Below are positions 9,273 through 19,256 of a stretch of DNA of 21,267 nt, one piece after another (positions within the stretch are counted from its first letter, which is position 1; every line of letters starts with the position of its first letter). The stretch spans positions 1 to 21,267 of the forward strand of contig MU617158.1 in assembly GCA_025201705.1 (NCBI GenBank), given 5' to 3'. The position numbers and the translations under genes are program-made. Source of the stretch: Dissophora ornata. Its lineage: Eukaryota > Mortierellomycota > Mortierellomycetes > Mortierellales > Mortierellaceae. The notes beneath the pieces were generated by a model. The model saw only the letters and a list, made by a program, of their open reading frames with translations, had not been told where the DNA came from and did not search any database.

Positions 9273-11772
9273 TCAAGACCATGCATCTTGCCTGGACACC
9301 TCATCTTCAAACACAGGATCCTCGAGCGGCACTTGAGCGTCAATGTCGCTCTTGGAGCCCTCCTCCCGCAGACGGCTATAGTCCTGCAACATCTCTTCTA
9401 TGCCTCCAGGGTATTTAGTCCTGATGTGCTCGGGTGTAGTAGGTGGCCAGGCACGCGGGATCTTTAGCCCGTGATCGCTGACTGCAGACCACTCGCTCTC
9501 AAAATCACCCTTTCCAGGAGCAACATCCTTGATGCGTTCATCGAGGTAAGGGCTGATCCTGCCCTTGTTCTCGATATAGTCCATCAAAACCTGATCTAGC
9601 AGCTCAAGCTTGATTTCCTTGCGTCCTTCCTTTGGCTCCAAAATATTATCTCCTCCCGTGAGAATAAAGTCCAAGGTGGCGACCCAATACAGCTTATTTC
9701 TCATGATCTCACGCCACTCTCCATCGTAACGTTGGATCTCGGCCTTGATCAAGTGCGTTTCCGCCAGAGGACGCGATGAGTCGAATGAGTATCTCAGTCC
9801 ACTGACTTGGATATTGGACGTGACCTGCTTTTGAGTCTTCTTGTAGCGTCCCACAGCGACAGCCTCCAGCATCGTCAGGATCTCCTCGCCCGTCATCTGA
9901 GTTTGGATCAGGCCATTACCAAAAGGCGACGTGGTCATGATCATCTCAATCGTGATATTTCCCGCAGGCAAGCCTGATCGAATACCACCGCTGTTAATAA
10001 ACGCCAGATCTGTCCATGGACGACTATCCTCCTCATCGCCATCGCCGGCTCCGGCAAAGATTGGGGTCCGAGCATGGTCAAGCATAGCATCTGCCACCAA
10101 ATTACCCATCGTACACTCGCGCTGCTTGCAGCTACCTTGATCAAACTCCCCTGTTGCTACACCCAAGATGGTCTGACCCCATTCTTCAAATTCATCGCGC
10201 CAGCCGTCAATCTTTTTGAGCAGGCGTGGGTCACCAGGGATTGAGTTCTCAACCAGGATGGGTGCACCTTCCCAACTCACAATCTTGCCTTCTGGGTTGA
10301 AAACGACGTCCAGGTGGCCGATGTAGCGCCCCCAGCAGAAGGCCTGGACAACTAGGGTGTTTTCACCCTTCAAGTTCTTGATGACAGTTGGGTAGGGGCC
10401 TTCGTAATTCGGATTCTTAGGATCTCCCAGGTACGAATGGCTATGACCTCCAACGATGAGATCGACGCCATGGGTATTGGCAGCCAGCTCCATGTCTGGA
10501 CCGTATCCATTATGAGACAACCCAAAAATGCGTTTGATTCCCTTGGCCTCCAACTCATCGACGTACTTTTGGACCGCAGGAATAGGGTCCGTGAATGCAA
10601 TATTGGGTCCAGCATTGGAGATGTCGCCGGTTGTCTAGTCTCGCAGACAGGATAAAAAAAAAACTCATGTCAATACCTGTCTCGCCTTCAAGATTCACAC
10701 TGCATTCAAAAACAAAGGTCCCTTTACATTGGTAATGTATCCGATAACAGCAATGCCGAGGTCCTCAAAGATATGGTATGGCTTGACCCACTTTTCGAGC
10801 TCTGGATACTTGGCAAGGTCAACATTGGCGCACACGATAGGGAATTTGAGTTTTGGCCAGTACCGCCCTAGGTTTTCGGGGCCATTGTCCCACTCGTGAT
10901 TGCCAATAGTTCCAAGGTCGTATCCCAGTTCATTCATGACCTCGGCTGTGACATTTCCCTGAGAATGGCGTAAAAGCAGAAGAGGAGGCGCGGAATATGA
11001 GCGACAGAAACTAACGCGGAAACGAAGGCTAGATTTCCGGGAACATCCAAAGATCCAATGTAACGCCAGAGCGAGGCTATGCAACATACCTTGTAGTAAG
11101 TGTAGAAGAGAGTGCCCTACACAATTTTTGCATGAATCGAAAAAAGAAAAAAGAAAAACATAAATAAAAAGTAGCAAATGAATACGAGACCGTGTCGCAC
11201 GTTCACACTCCTGGGCGCAACCATTCGGTCCGTCAACAAACACAGGGGGGAATCTGCAGAGATGCATAACGCGCCTTACCTGGAACTGGTAGGGCCAAAC
11301 ATGCAGGGAAAAGAGGAAGAAGAGGAAAGAGAGGACACGTCGATTAGTTAGAGAGGGACAGCGCATTTTCAACCAAGACGGACAAGTCAGGCATGTTTGT
11401 GCAAAAACAACAATGAACCTCGTCTCCACCGTCAAGGAGCAGAGAATTCTTGTTTGACTTCCGAAGACCCTCAATGACAGTCTTGTGCCGAGCCGTGCCT
11501 CCGTAGCAATGGCCCGTGGCGATATCCACGCTGTTGCAACTGACACCGACTAGATTGGCAGGGTCGACGCGTGAGTGGACATCGTTCGTGTGAATGACGG
11601 TCAGGTTTAGCCAGCCATCACTCGATGAGTGGTATGCTTGAGGCATTGCAGAGGTGACTGTGACAGTCATGGAGACTACCAGACACATGAGGGAGAGCAT
11701 GCGGGAGCTACTGCGACCCATTCGTCGACCTGGTGCGGCAGGCACCGCGGTGGCCGGAGGGAGGAATCGCAT
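9273..11772 (-). CDS. Secreted 5'-nucleotidase-family metallophosphoesterase
   Basis: Five-exon minus-strand model, all junctions phase 0: 11772-11419, 11285-11280, 11116-11090, 10958-10728, 10634-9273; 659 residues, within the usual family range. A signal or signal-anchor stretch lies at residues 24-42 (RMLSLMCLVVSMTVTVTSA). The N-terminal metallophosphoesterase domain carries HTNDVHS (61-67), DGGDEFQGT (114-122), GNHEWDNG (148-155), LSHNGY (245-250) and GGHSHS (268-273); these Asp/His/Asn motifs bind two metal ions and hold the catalytic His-Asp pair in the family. The C-terminal substrate domain has FINSGGIRSG, TSPFGN and TGGD. The family hydrolyses nucleoside monophosphates and related phosphoesters outside the cell. 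The tail is hydrophilic (ends RQDAWS), so no GPI signal is evident. The second substrate-stacking aromatic seems to be lost (GGDNI where GGDGF/Y is usual). The start is placed at 11772; an upstream in-frame ATG at 11895 would add a GA-microsatellite-encoded Ser-Leu run and is less likely. Confidence 0.85.
11090..11116 (-). other. 27-nt exon encoding GTLFYTYYK
   Basis: A nine-codon phase-0 exon between acceptor TGTGTAG and donor GTATGT. It matches the strongly conserved GTLFYT stretch of the 5'-nucleotidase family and joins directly to GNVTAEVMNELGYD of the next exon. Confidence 0.85.
11280..11285 (-). other. 6-nt microexon encoding Phe-Gln
   Basis: The six bases TTCCAG on the minus strand lie between an acceptor (CCTACCAG) and a donor (GTAAGG). 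They supply FQ in the conserved DGGDE-FQ-GTLFYT segment of the metallophosphoesterase. Exon 1 ends at DGGDE and the next exon begins at GTLF, so without the microexon the two family-conserved residues are missing. The exon 1 donor is weak (GAG|GTTCAT). Confidence 0.8.
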
Positions 11773-11865
11773 GGCCTTTTTTTTGTTTCCTGTGGCGAGA
11801 GAGATGAGAGTGGAGTGGGGTGCGGTAAATGTCGATGGTAATGAGAAAACAGAGAGAGAAAGAGT

Positions 11866-11888
11866 GAGAGAGAGAGAGAGAGAGAGAG
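11866..11888. repeat. GA/CT microsatellite upstream of the nucleotidase
   Basis: A run of GAGAGA on the plus strand (CT on the transcribed strand) about 95 bp upstream of the chosen ATG. It fits the pyrimidine-rich leaders seen at other genes in the window. If translated from the upstream ATG at 11895 it would give a Ser-Leu run, which argues for the downstream start. Confidence 0.7.
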
Positions 11889-12033
11889 GTCGCAAAGGGC
11901 AAAGGCCGAAAGCTGCGACGGGAGTGGGGGAGCAGCCAGCCCTCTCGCTCCTGCAGTCTGTCCGCGTGTACCTGGGAGTTGTGACTTACGGTAGCAGTCC
12001 CTCGTCACGCGGAGAACGGTGGTTGCGATGGTC

Positions 12034-12038
12034 ATTGG
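12034..12038 (-). promoter_or_regulatory. CCAAT-type box upstream of the nucleotidase
   Basis: CCAAT on the minus strand (ATTGG on plus) about 262 bp upstream of the ATG, oriented with the gene. Motif and position only. Confidence 0.25.
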
Positions 12039-12135
12039 TCCCAGCGGTAATTTCGCGCCTCTTTGCCCAATCAATGGTTCGTGAAGGGTTGTTCATGCAG
12101 TCGTCTCCACTGCCCCCAAGGACCCGTTCGCCAAG

Positions 12136-12177
12136 GACGCAAAGCGAGCGACGCAAAGCTGGCGACTCAAAGCGAAC
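12136..12177. repeat. Three-copy 14-bp tandem repeat upstream of the nucleotidase
   Basis: Three adjacent 14-bp units: GACGCAAAGCGAGC, GACGCAAAGCTGGC, GACTCAAAGCGAAC, followed by a partial GACGCG. The units share GAC-CAAAGC. They lie about 360-400 bp upstream of the nucleotidase ATG and could be repeated binding sites. Their function is unknown. Confidence 0.7.
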
Positions 12178-13917
12178 GACGCGTACCGTCCAAACCTAGG
12201 GTCTGAAAATTGGTGGCGCTGGTGGCACCAACAATCTACGCGAAATTAGCTCCCTAGGTCATCTCAATCCACTCCTCTGTTTCCATCTTTGACCATCTTT
12301 CGTTATCAAAGTAAATCAACTTCCATCTCATCCTGATAGCCCTTGAATCTTGATCTTGATGCGCGCCCGGTCGTAGTTTTGTGCTTGTTTGTTGTTTTTG
12401 GTTGTCGTGGTTTGTTGCATGAAAAAGGATCATGATAAGAACGTGAAAGATTTAATCTGTAAAGATCACATCTGCCCAAAACTATGATGTTTGATGCCGT
12501 GTACTTTACAGCTTGAGGAAGAACATGCATCTAGACCCCGAGAGCACATCCGAATAGAAACAATAATACTTCCCCATGGTGCAAAAGTCGCGTTAAGCCG
12601 TGAGGCACTGTTCTAGTTCCTGTCACAGCCCAAGGAAGAAGAAGACCCTTCAAACTGATAAGAACCGGGCGCATATTGAGAGCATGTTGATTGGATTGGA
12701 TGTAGGGAATGGATTGTTGCTTTATGTTGCGCCGACCCCTCTTTTTTTCCCATCAGCAGATTTATCCTGCAATATTGTTGGTCCTCCCGACAGGTGAGGA
12801 TGCGAGCTCATTGATGACCGTGCCTCACAGGGTGTCAGGGTGTCGCGTGCATGTGCAAATGGGTCTCTTGTACACGTCTAGACTGCATAAACATCAGATT
12901 GAAAAACCAACTCCGCGTACCAGACATCCAAGTACTGTACATGTACTCTATTCGCATTGAACATGTCCTTAACAGCCGTTTATACATTCTTTTACAATCG
13001 CCCTTATGTCATAGTCTACGCGCTTTTCATGTCTTGTGCCTCTTTCGCGAACACAATTTTTTGGATGGACAATGCGTGCCAAGATGAAGAAATTTTCGCT
13101 CAGACACTTTCTTTTCTGGATCGAGATAAGAGATGCGGATATTCCCTATTAAGTTTGTGCATACTTTCATAGCCCTTTGTCTAATGAACATGGGACGTGA
13201 GATCAAACAAAAACCATCAATAGCAAGACCAAACATAACAAAAAACAAAAACAAAATGAGCTTGACAGACACAGACCAAACAACCAGAGCGGGTAGGACT
13301 CCATTGGGATGGGAAATTGTGAATTTCATTCATCAAACCGCATGGACGATGAGAGAGGCGTTGCGCCAGACTTCAGCCCTCATTTTCCGTGAGAAAAATC
13401 CAGTAATCCCGAGCATTGGCAGATATCAAGAGGTTTGCAATTGCAGCAAACAAGAGCTTTTCTTTTTGTAATTAATCCATCAATTGAAAAAAAAAAAGTT
13501 CATGGTAATTGCTGTTGAAAGTGGACTGTTGGCGATGTACAAACAGAAGCTCAAGCATTAAGCGTAGGCGCCCTTTGGTGTGTGACGCATTCTAAATTCC
13601 CTGGCATCAACAAGACAACAAGACAACAAGGTTGGAGCTAGCGGATCGAGCGCCTTTGCACCCTCTCGCGCATTGTTTTTTTTTAATAACGGCGCACCAA
13701 GAACTGTACCACTTCATAATGTACAGTCTGCAATCGAGAGTGTGAGAAAAAGTGTACTCACAACGAATCACAGCCGGATGAATAGAGAAGGCTAGGGGAG
13801 GGGATTCTGTAATGAGAAATTTGTCTCGTGATGTTCATTATACATGTGTAGCAAACACAGGTGAGTGCCAATGTGGAAGCGTACAAGCGTACAAACTTGA
13901 ATCGATCACGGAGCCTA

Positions 13918-13935
13918 CTGCAGTTTAAACTGCAG
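13918..13935. repeat. Perfect 18-bp palindrome
   Basis: CTGCAGTTTAAACTGCAG reads the same on both strands with no spacer. It lies about 70 bp from the 10-bp-stem hairpin. It could bind a dimeric regulator or be chance. Confidence 0.85.
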
Positions 13936-14006
13936 CTGGACAGACACATGTACACAGTACATACATGTAGTCCGCCGATGGCCGGACTTGAAGGCAATCG
14001 ACGATA

Positions 14007-14040
14007 GCCCTCAAAAAGTAAACACCATCCTTTTGAGGGC
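14007..14040. repeat. Perfect inverted repeat, 10-bp stem, 14-nt loop
   Basis: Arms GCCCTCAAAA (14007-14016) and TTTTGAGGGC (14031-14040) are exact reverse complements separated by 14 nt. As RNA it would make a stable stem-loop in either orientation. There is no adjacent coding frame to explain it. It could be part of a non-coding RNA, a 3'-end element or a binding site. Confidence 0.85.
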
Positions 14041-15699
14041 GAACGATAGACTGCTCATGCTGTCCTATCACTATCAGAGTTTGCAGAGTGTATTTTTTCA
14101 CACTCCTCTTGGTTGTGCCCGTGGAGTTCTGGCATCGTGATTGGGCAACTCCAGTAGGATCAAGCTGTGAGCTACAGCGTGTCACAGAAACAACAACAAT
14201 AATAATAATAAAAAAAAGAGCTCTAGGTTGAAAAGGGTAAATGTTAAAAACAGGCAAGAGGCCGAGAGGCAGCGAAAGTCAGGTGCGAGCCAAAGTAGCT
14301 CTGGAAACTCCGTAACTTTCAATACTGTCGACGGTCTTGGAGAGCAGCAGGAACCGCACATACTTCGCGTTCGTTATACGTCTTCGTTTTTCAAGCATCA
14401 CTACGCTGCTGCCCTCTGTTCCGCCCGCGACGTCCAATGTCTCAAACCGATTAGTCCTGTCGCCCTGACGTGCTCCAGTTGTGCGCGCTGTGTTTGCGGA
14501 GCAATGAAGGAAGTCATCGGGTGTGATGAGCAAGGAGCGAAAGGGCTATTCTGAACGTCATGGATTCCGCGACCGATGAGTGGTCCATGATATGCACTTA
14601 GTATGTACGGTACTGTACCTTGCTCATGTAAATATGATCCGGCGGAAAATTACGAAAATGTTGTTCTAGGGCCTCTGACACGGAGTTGTGGGCGTGTTAA
14701 TGGCTCAACAGATACCCTGGTGGTTGTATGTGCAGAGGCCCCACTTTTTTCAGGGACGATCAGGTACGGCGGACTACTATGCATTTCATACACCGACAGA
14801 GCTCTTCCTTCAGCGCGAGGAGTATGGATGCAGGACCATGGGCCAGACTATGCGACAGGATCGTGAGGGTCTTCATTTTAGACGAACGGCTGTACCTCAT
14901 CCCTTCGCCCTTCTGCTCTCAAACAGCGAATACGATGCTCCGTGTGTTGTGGCTTTAAGCCCCTCCGCCCTTCCAAGTATTCATTTCCAGATGTTTTTTT
15001 TTCTATTCCGCGACGAGCTCTCGTTTTGTTTTCTTCGTTCAGGGTCATTATATTTAGATAACGTAGAGTGTTGAACACTGTTGTCGACGGTGCAATCGGT
15101 CAAGCAGACAGGGCCGACAGGCAGGCCGAGAGGGTAGAGGGATTCTACTGTTGATTACATTTAATATTAGCTGATCAGAGCTGACCCATGGTTGTTGTAC
15201 TGTTTAAACTGTTTTATCAAGGTTGTCATCTGGCCCATGACCCTGCAGGCAAGATGTACTATATATTTGAATTATTAATTGTTGCCACAAAGGATAGCAA
15301 ACAGCTTTGTTGCTTGTCGGCATGACGAGAATAAGGGTGTATTCAGTAGCAAAGAGACATGGCGCAGGCGATCAAGTTTAAGAGCATCTGTCATAATGAA
15401 TGGTAACACCAAGGACATGAGTGCATTCCGTGCTGAAAAAAAAGAAGCATGAGAGCAACGATGAGATAGTCCAAGATCAGCATCATGCTGCTAGATTGAT
15501 TGTACTCAGAAATCACACGCCCCAAGACCAAAACAAAGTCAAGGCCGCGGAGGACAGACGAACCGCGAGACAACAGGATGCGCAAAAAAGGACGCGGCAG
15601 CAGGACAAGCGACAGCAAGGCAAGATATTTTTTGATAACGAGTGGTAGGATCTCGCGCAGCGATAAACAGCGAGGGCTCTTGAAGGTTGTCCACAAGCT

Positions 15700-16278
15700 G
15701 AGTCTTTGTTGATGCGTACTGGCTGTCCAAAGCCTGGCCAGCCCGTTCTGTTTTTTCAGTTGAACGAATAGGATAGAATAGACAGAGCACTAAAAACGGC
15801 CCAAAGACGACAGACAGACAAACCCGTCCTCTTCATCTCTTTCACCTTTTCTTCTTTCTTCCTTCCTTCCTTCCTTTGCTCTCTCTTTTGTTCCTCCTGC
15901 ACGCATTTCAACCACACGTCCACTCCTCATTCCTCTCTCTCTACCACAGCGTGACGGCATCACCCCTCGTCGCCACCTTCAATAGCCCCATTCTCCTTCG
16001 TCGTTTCTTCCTTCCTCCCTCCCTCTCTATCAAACGCACCACTGAACCTTTTCCATCGCTCGCATTAATTGACGTTCCCCATCCCATAAGAGAGCCACTG
16101 ACTTTAATTTTTATCTCTCACATATGCCTGTTCTCCGCGCCTGAACCATCCTATTCTTACTGTTCATTTCTTGGCGCATCTTCCTCCTTGGCGCACCTCC
16201 TTCCTTTATCATTCTTTTGCGCCATCTGTTTCTCTCTTAAGCCCTTCTCGGCAACCACAACAACAACACATATACACC
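15700..16278 (+). promoter_or_regulatory. Promoter and CT-rich leader of the pseudokinase gene
   Basis: This stretch becomes strongly pyrimidine-rich on the coding strand from about 15820, with a (TTCC)4 run at 15859-15874, and stays so to the ATG at 16279, which has the context ACACC-ATG. The open frame at 15876-16331 is a by-product of the CT richness. No clear TATA box is seen. Confidence 0.5.
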
Positions 16279-19256
16279 ATGTTTGGAATGCAATCCGTCA
16301 TGTCCCCAAAGGGCAACTTTATTTCAGATGATATTTCGTCGGCAAGTTCAATCAAGAGCGGCAAGAGCGGAAAAAGCAATAAAAGCGCAGAGGACCATGA
16401 CGCTCAGAACATCAATACCAACGGAATCAGCGCCGGCAGTAAATTTGCTGGCCTTTTCAAAAGTAATAGCATCCGAAGCGGCAGCATATCTTCAGGAAAT
16501 TCCGGAGCATTTTCTTCGTCTTCAAATCAGCGAGGCATGGGGTCTGTCGCCGAAGAGCCCGTGAATATAGAAGATTATCGCCAGTCCCTCCAATGGCTCC
16601 AGCAGACCTGCCGGCCCGTATTTATGAAAGAGCTATCCCAGATCAGCTATGTACCGGTCCCTATCACGGCTGATAATGCCAAACCCTTTGAAAAGATTGG
16701 AGGGAACAAGCTGGTCCAGGTCGCGACCTGGAAGCAAACTCAGGTCCAGGTTCTGCCATTCGACAGATGGGGCAACCCTGAAGAGGTTCTTCAAGAGGTA
16801 AGACACAAACCGCGCTGTGAATAGGCCTTTGGGCGCAATGCCCGTTCCCATCATCGCTGCGCCATTCTTCGTTCCGTGTAGTCCAGCCCTTTCCTCGCTG
16901 GCCACTTGCACAGTCGAAAACCATCCCTCCTGACCTTATTTGCATTCTGGTGGAACCGCTCCGCGGCTGCATCACGCATCTGTCTTCAAACACCGACCGA
17001 CGTGAAAATCATTTCCCATGCATGCATTCGCCCACGCCACCTCTGTAACAGTCCAAACAATCCTCTCTCCCCTCTCCCCTCCCCCACCGTTTCCAGTCTA
17101 TCCATCTGCTCTTCGTGCCTTATTTTGGACAACATTTACGCCATCCACACAAAGTGCTCTTGTTTTCCTTCGTTTTGTTCCAACACCAATATCGTGGTCG
17201 CTCTCATCCCTCCACCCTCTTTCCTGTGTTGTATTAAAAGGTATTCTTGCGCACATACCTACACAACATGTCACCGAAAAAGAGCATCCCTCCCCCCCCT
17301 CCCGACGACCAAACAGGGCATGCCACAACGGCACTGCCGACGTCCCAATCTCGACCTCTTTTGGTACAGCCCTCATGTTCGTGTGAATAAGATGACTAAC
17401 GGAGAGAGAGTTCCATGGCATCTAGATCCAAGCACTTCACAAGCTTCGCAAGTGCCGGCAAATCATACAACTCTACGGTTATCTGCCCAACACCTCCGTG
17501 ACCGCGGACCAAGTCCCTGCCCTGCTCCTTCAGCAGCCCAGCTATGGGTCTCTTCGCCAATTCCTCGACCATCACTTTGACAGTCTTCATTGGCCTGAGC
17601 GCTACAAGCTCGCTCTGGAGATGGCTCAGGGCCTTCGCTTCCTCACATCACAGGGTGTGCCATGCACAATGCACTCTGGAAACATTCTCATCGACCAAGA
17701 AGGTGTCGCCATCCTCACAGGATTTGGTGTCCCAGGTGGCTTCGTCACTTCGGCGCCATGCCAAATGACATCCCAGCCCTCACCATTCACACAAATAGTG
17801 TACATGGCCCCCGAGAAGCTCCAAGGCAATGGTAGCTATACCTCTGACTGGGAAGTGTACTCGCTCGGTATCCTGCTGTGGGAGTTGTCCTCTGGAAGAG
17901 TTCCATTTGACGAAATCATTGCTCGCGCAGAGTCTGGTCCACGGCTTGCCAAGAATATGGAGCAGCTGTCTTCAGCTATTGTCAAGGGTCTTCGTGAGGA
18001 GACCATTACTGGGACCCCCGAGATTTTCGAGCAACTGTTCAAGATGTGCTGGGAAGGCGAAGCATCATCGCGACCTCCTATCGAGGTCGTTGAGGAGACG
18101 TTGCAAATGCTGGTCGTTGTGGAGCCTATGGACATGTTGATGCTGCCCGGCGAGGAGCTTGGAATGTCGGTGTCGATAGTTGGTATGTGTACTGCTCACA
18201 ACATGCCCGATGTGTGATTTGATTTACTCCGATACTCACGTGTCTACTTTGTCTTCTATTGCAGTTTCCGATAGCATCGATGCCGACGCCCTTAGCACGC
18301 ATACACGGTCCAATAGCATTCGCTCCGATTCTCCAGGACCCAATCATGTCCGTTCCCAACGCCCACAGACCCTCCACCAGGCTGTCAGTGTCTCCAATCC
18401 CGACATGACAGAGTGGTACATCCTTTCCGGACACGACATCAATGGTTACGCAATCGTGCCAACATATTCGCTCGAATGCGAGATCACCCCGATCCAGACT
18501 TGCCTCGGTCACTTCCTGCCAAGCTCACTGCCTATTCTAAAGGAGCTTCTGGATCAAGACGTCGATATTGCTCTCCTTGTCAAACGGTCCAGCCAGAACT
18601 GTCTGCACATCCTTCTGGACCGTTATACACCCGTCAAGAACGACAACGGATCGGCGCATTTGTTTACAGCACTGGACATGCTTATTGCAGCAGGCGCCAA
18701 TATCAATGCCACAGATGTTCAGGGCTACACGCCTCTGCATTCGCTTATGAAAAACCCCAAGATTTCGTCCGAGGACGTGCTTGAGGTTTTGAACAAGATG
18801 AACGCCAAGGGGGCAGATACTTCTATCGAATCGTACCGCGATGGCAATGTCCTGGCCCTCGCAGCCAAGTACCTTCACTTTGAAGCTGTCAGAGCAATCC
18901 TAGGCTGGGACATTACGTCGTCGGAACCAGAATCTATTGACCGAGCAGTCGAGGCCTGTATGACGATGACAGGCCGTTCAACCGACAAGTTTGTGAACTT
19001 GAGGACAAAGACAAGGGAGCTCCTCAAGCTCTGGACAGGCAAGACTGGTGCACCAAGGCGAGAGAAGGTCACACTCAAGATATTGGTGGATGCAGGAGTG
19101 GTGGACTCGACAGGCCTTCGAACAAAGGGCAAGGTTGTGAGACTTGCACCACAGGCACAGCTGGACTGTGCTAACAAATATTATGACGCCAACATTAGAA
19201 AGAAGCGCGAGATTGTACTCAACAACCTTAACGGAATGCATGGACTGATCCGATAA
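16279..19256 (+). CDS. TKL-type pseudokinase with C-terminal ankyrin repeats
   Basis: Spliced model: exons 16279-16797, 17426-18182 and 18265-19256; introns of 628 nt (phase 0) and 82 nt (phase 1); 755 residues. Residues 1-92 are Ser/Gly/Lys-rich and probably disordered. Residues 95-403 show a protein-kinase fold: N-lobe strand VQVATWKQTQVQVLPF, IIQLYGYLP, HSGNILID, GFGV, YMAPEKL (299-305), DWEVYSLGILLWEL (314-326) and a late Arg (SSRPP). The catalytic positions are altered: the VAIK Lys is Leu159, HRD reads PCT (252-254) and DFG reads GFG (272-274). Asn259 and APE are kept. It is therefore probably a scaffold or sensor rather than an active kinase. Residues 437-475 form a Ser/Pro linker. Residues 513-640 contain ankyrin-like repeats (LDMLIAAGANINATDVQGYTPLHSL is the clearest), which bind proteins. 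The C-terminal 100 residues are basic and unassigned. Confidence 0.85.
16798..17425 (+). other. Long intron (628 nt) in the pseudokinase gene
   Basis: Donor GAG|GTAAGA and acceptor CATCTAG, with a CTAAC branch-point-like sequence about 25 nt before the acceptor. Removing it joins NPEEVLQE to IQALHKLRKC in phase 0, as the kinase fold requires. It is roughly four to seven times longer than the other introns here. Its middle has a CT-rich tract ending TTTCCAG (17096), a TATTAAAAGG sequence (about 17232-17241) and an ATG at 17268 with an open frame. Confidence 0.8.
18183..18264 (+). other. Second intron of the pseudokinase gene
   Basis: An 82-nt intron, donor GTATGT, acceptor TATTGCAG, phase 1. 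It splits a Val codon between the kinase-like region and the Ser-rich linker. Confidence 0.85.

Larger units (their letters stand above)
12241..15700. other. Gene-poor stretch of about 3.5 kb
   Basis: No open frame here has a recognisable domain, a signal peptide or convincing composition; the longest are about 110-130 codons, overlap one another on both strands and look random. I recognise no transposon, tRNA or rRNA by eye. The stretch holds a perfect hairpin (14007-14040), an 18-bp palindrome (13918-13935), two GTTTAAAC 8-mers (13923-13930 and 15202-15209) and about twenty GTAC sites. It could hold long-range promoter sequence, non-coding RNA, or decayed mobile DNA. Confidence 0.5.

Noticed and set aside
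10695..11546. 283-codon minus-strand frame containing GNHEWDNG
   Set aside because: As a single frame it reads through three introns of the nucleotidase; only 10958-10728 is exon, and the rest lacks the conserved residues.
11654..12199. 181-codon plus-strand frame over the nucleotidase leader
   Set aside because: Arg/Glu-rich composition comes from the GA microsatellite and the 14-bp repeats; it overlaps exon 1 of the nucleotidase on the other strand.
14228..15074. Overlapping plus-strand frames of 87-128 codons
   Set aside because: No recognisable domain, mixed composition, and both strands are open over part of the stretch; consistent with chance.
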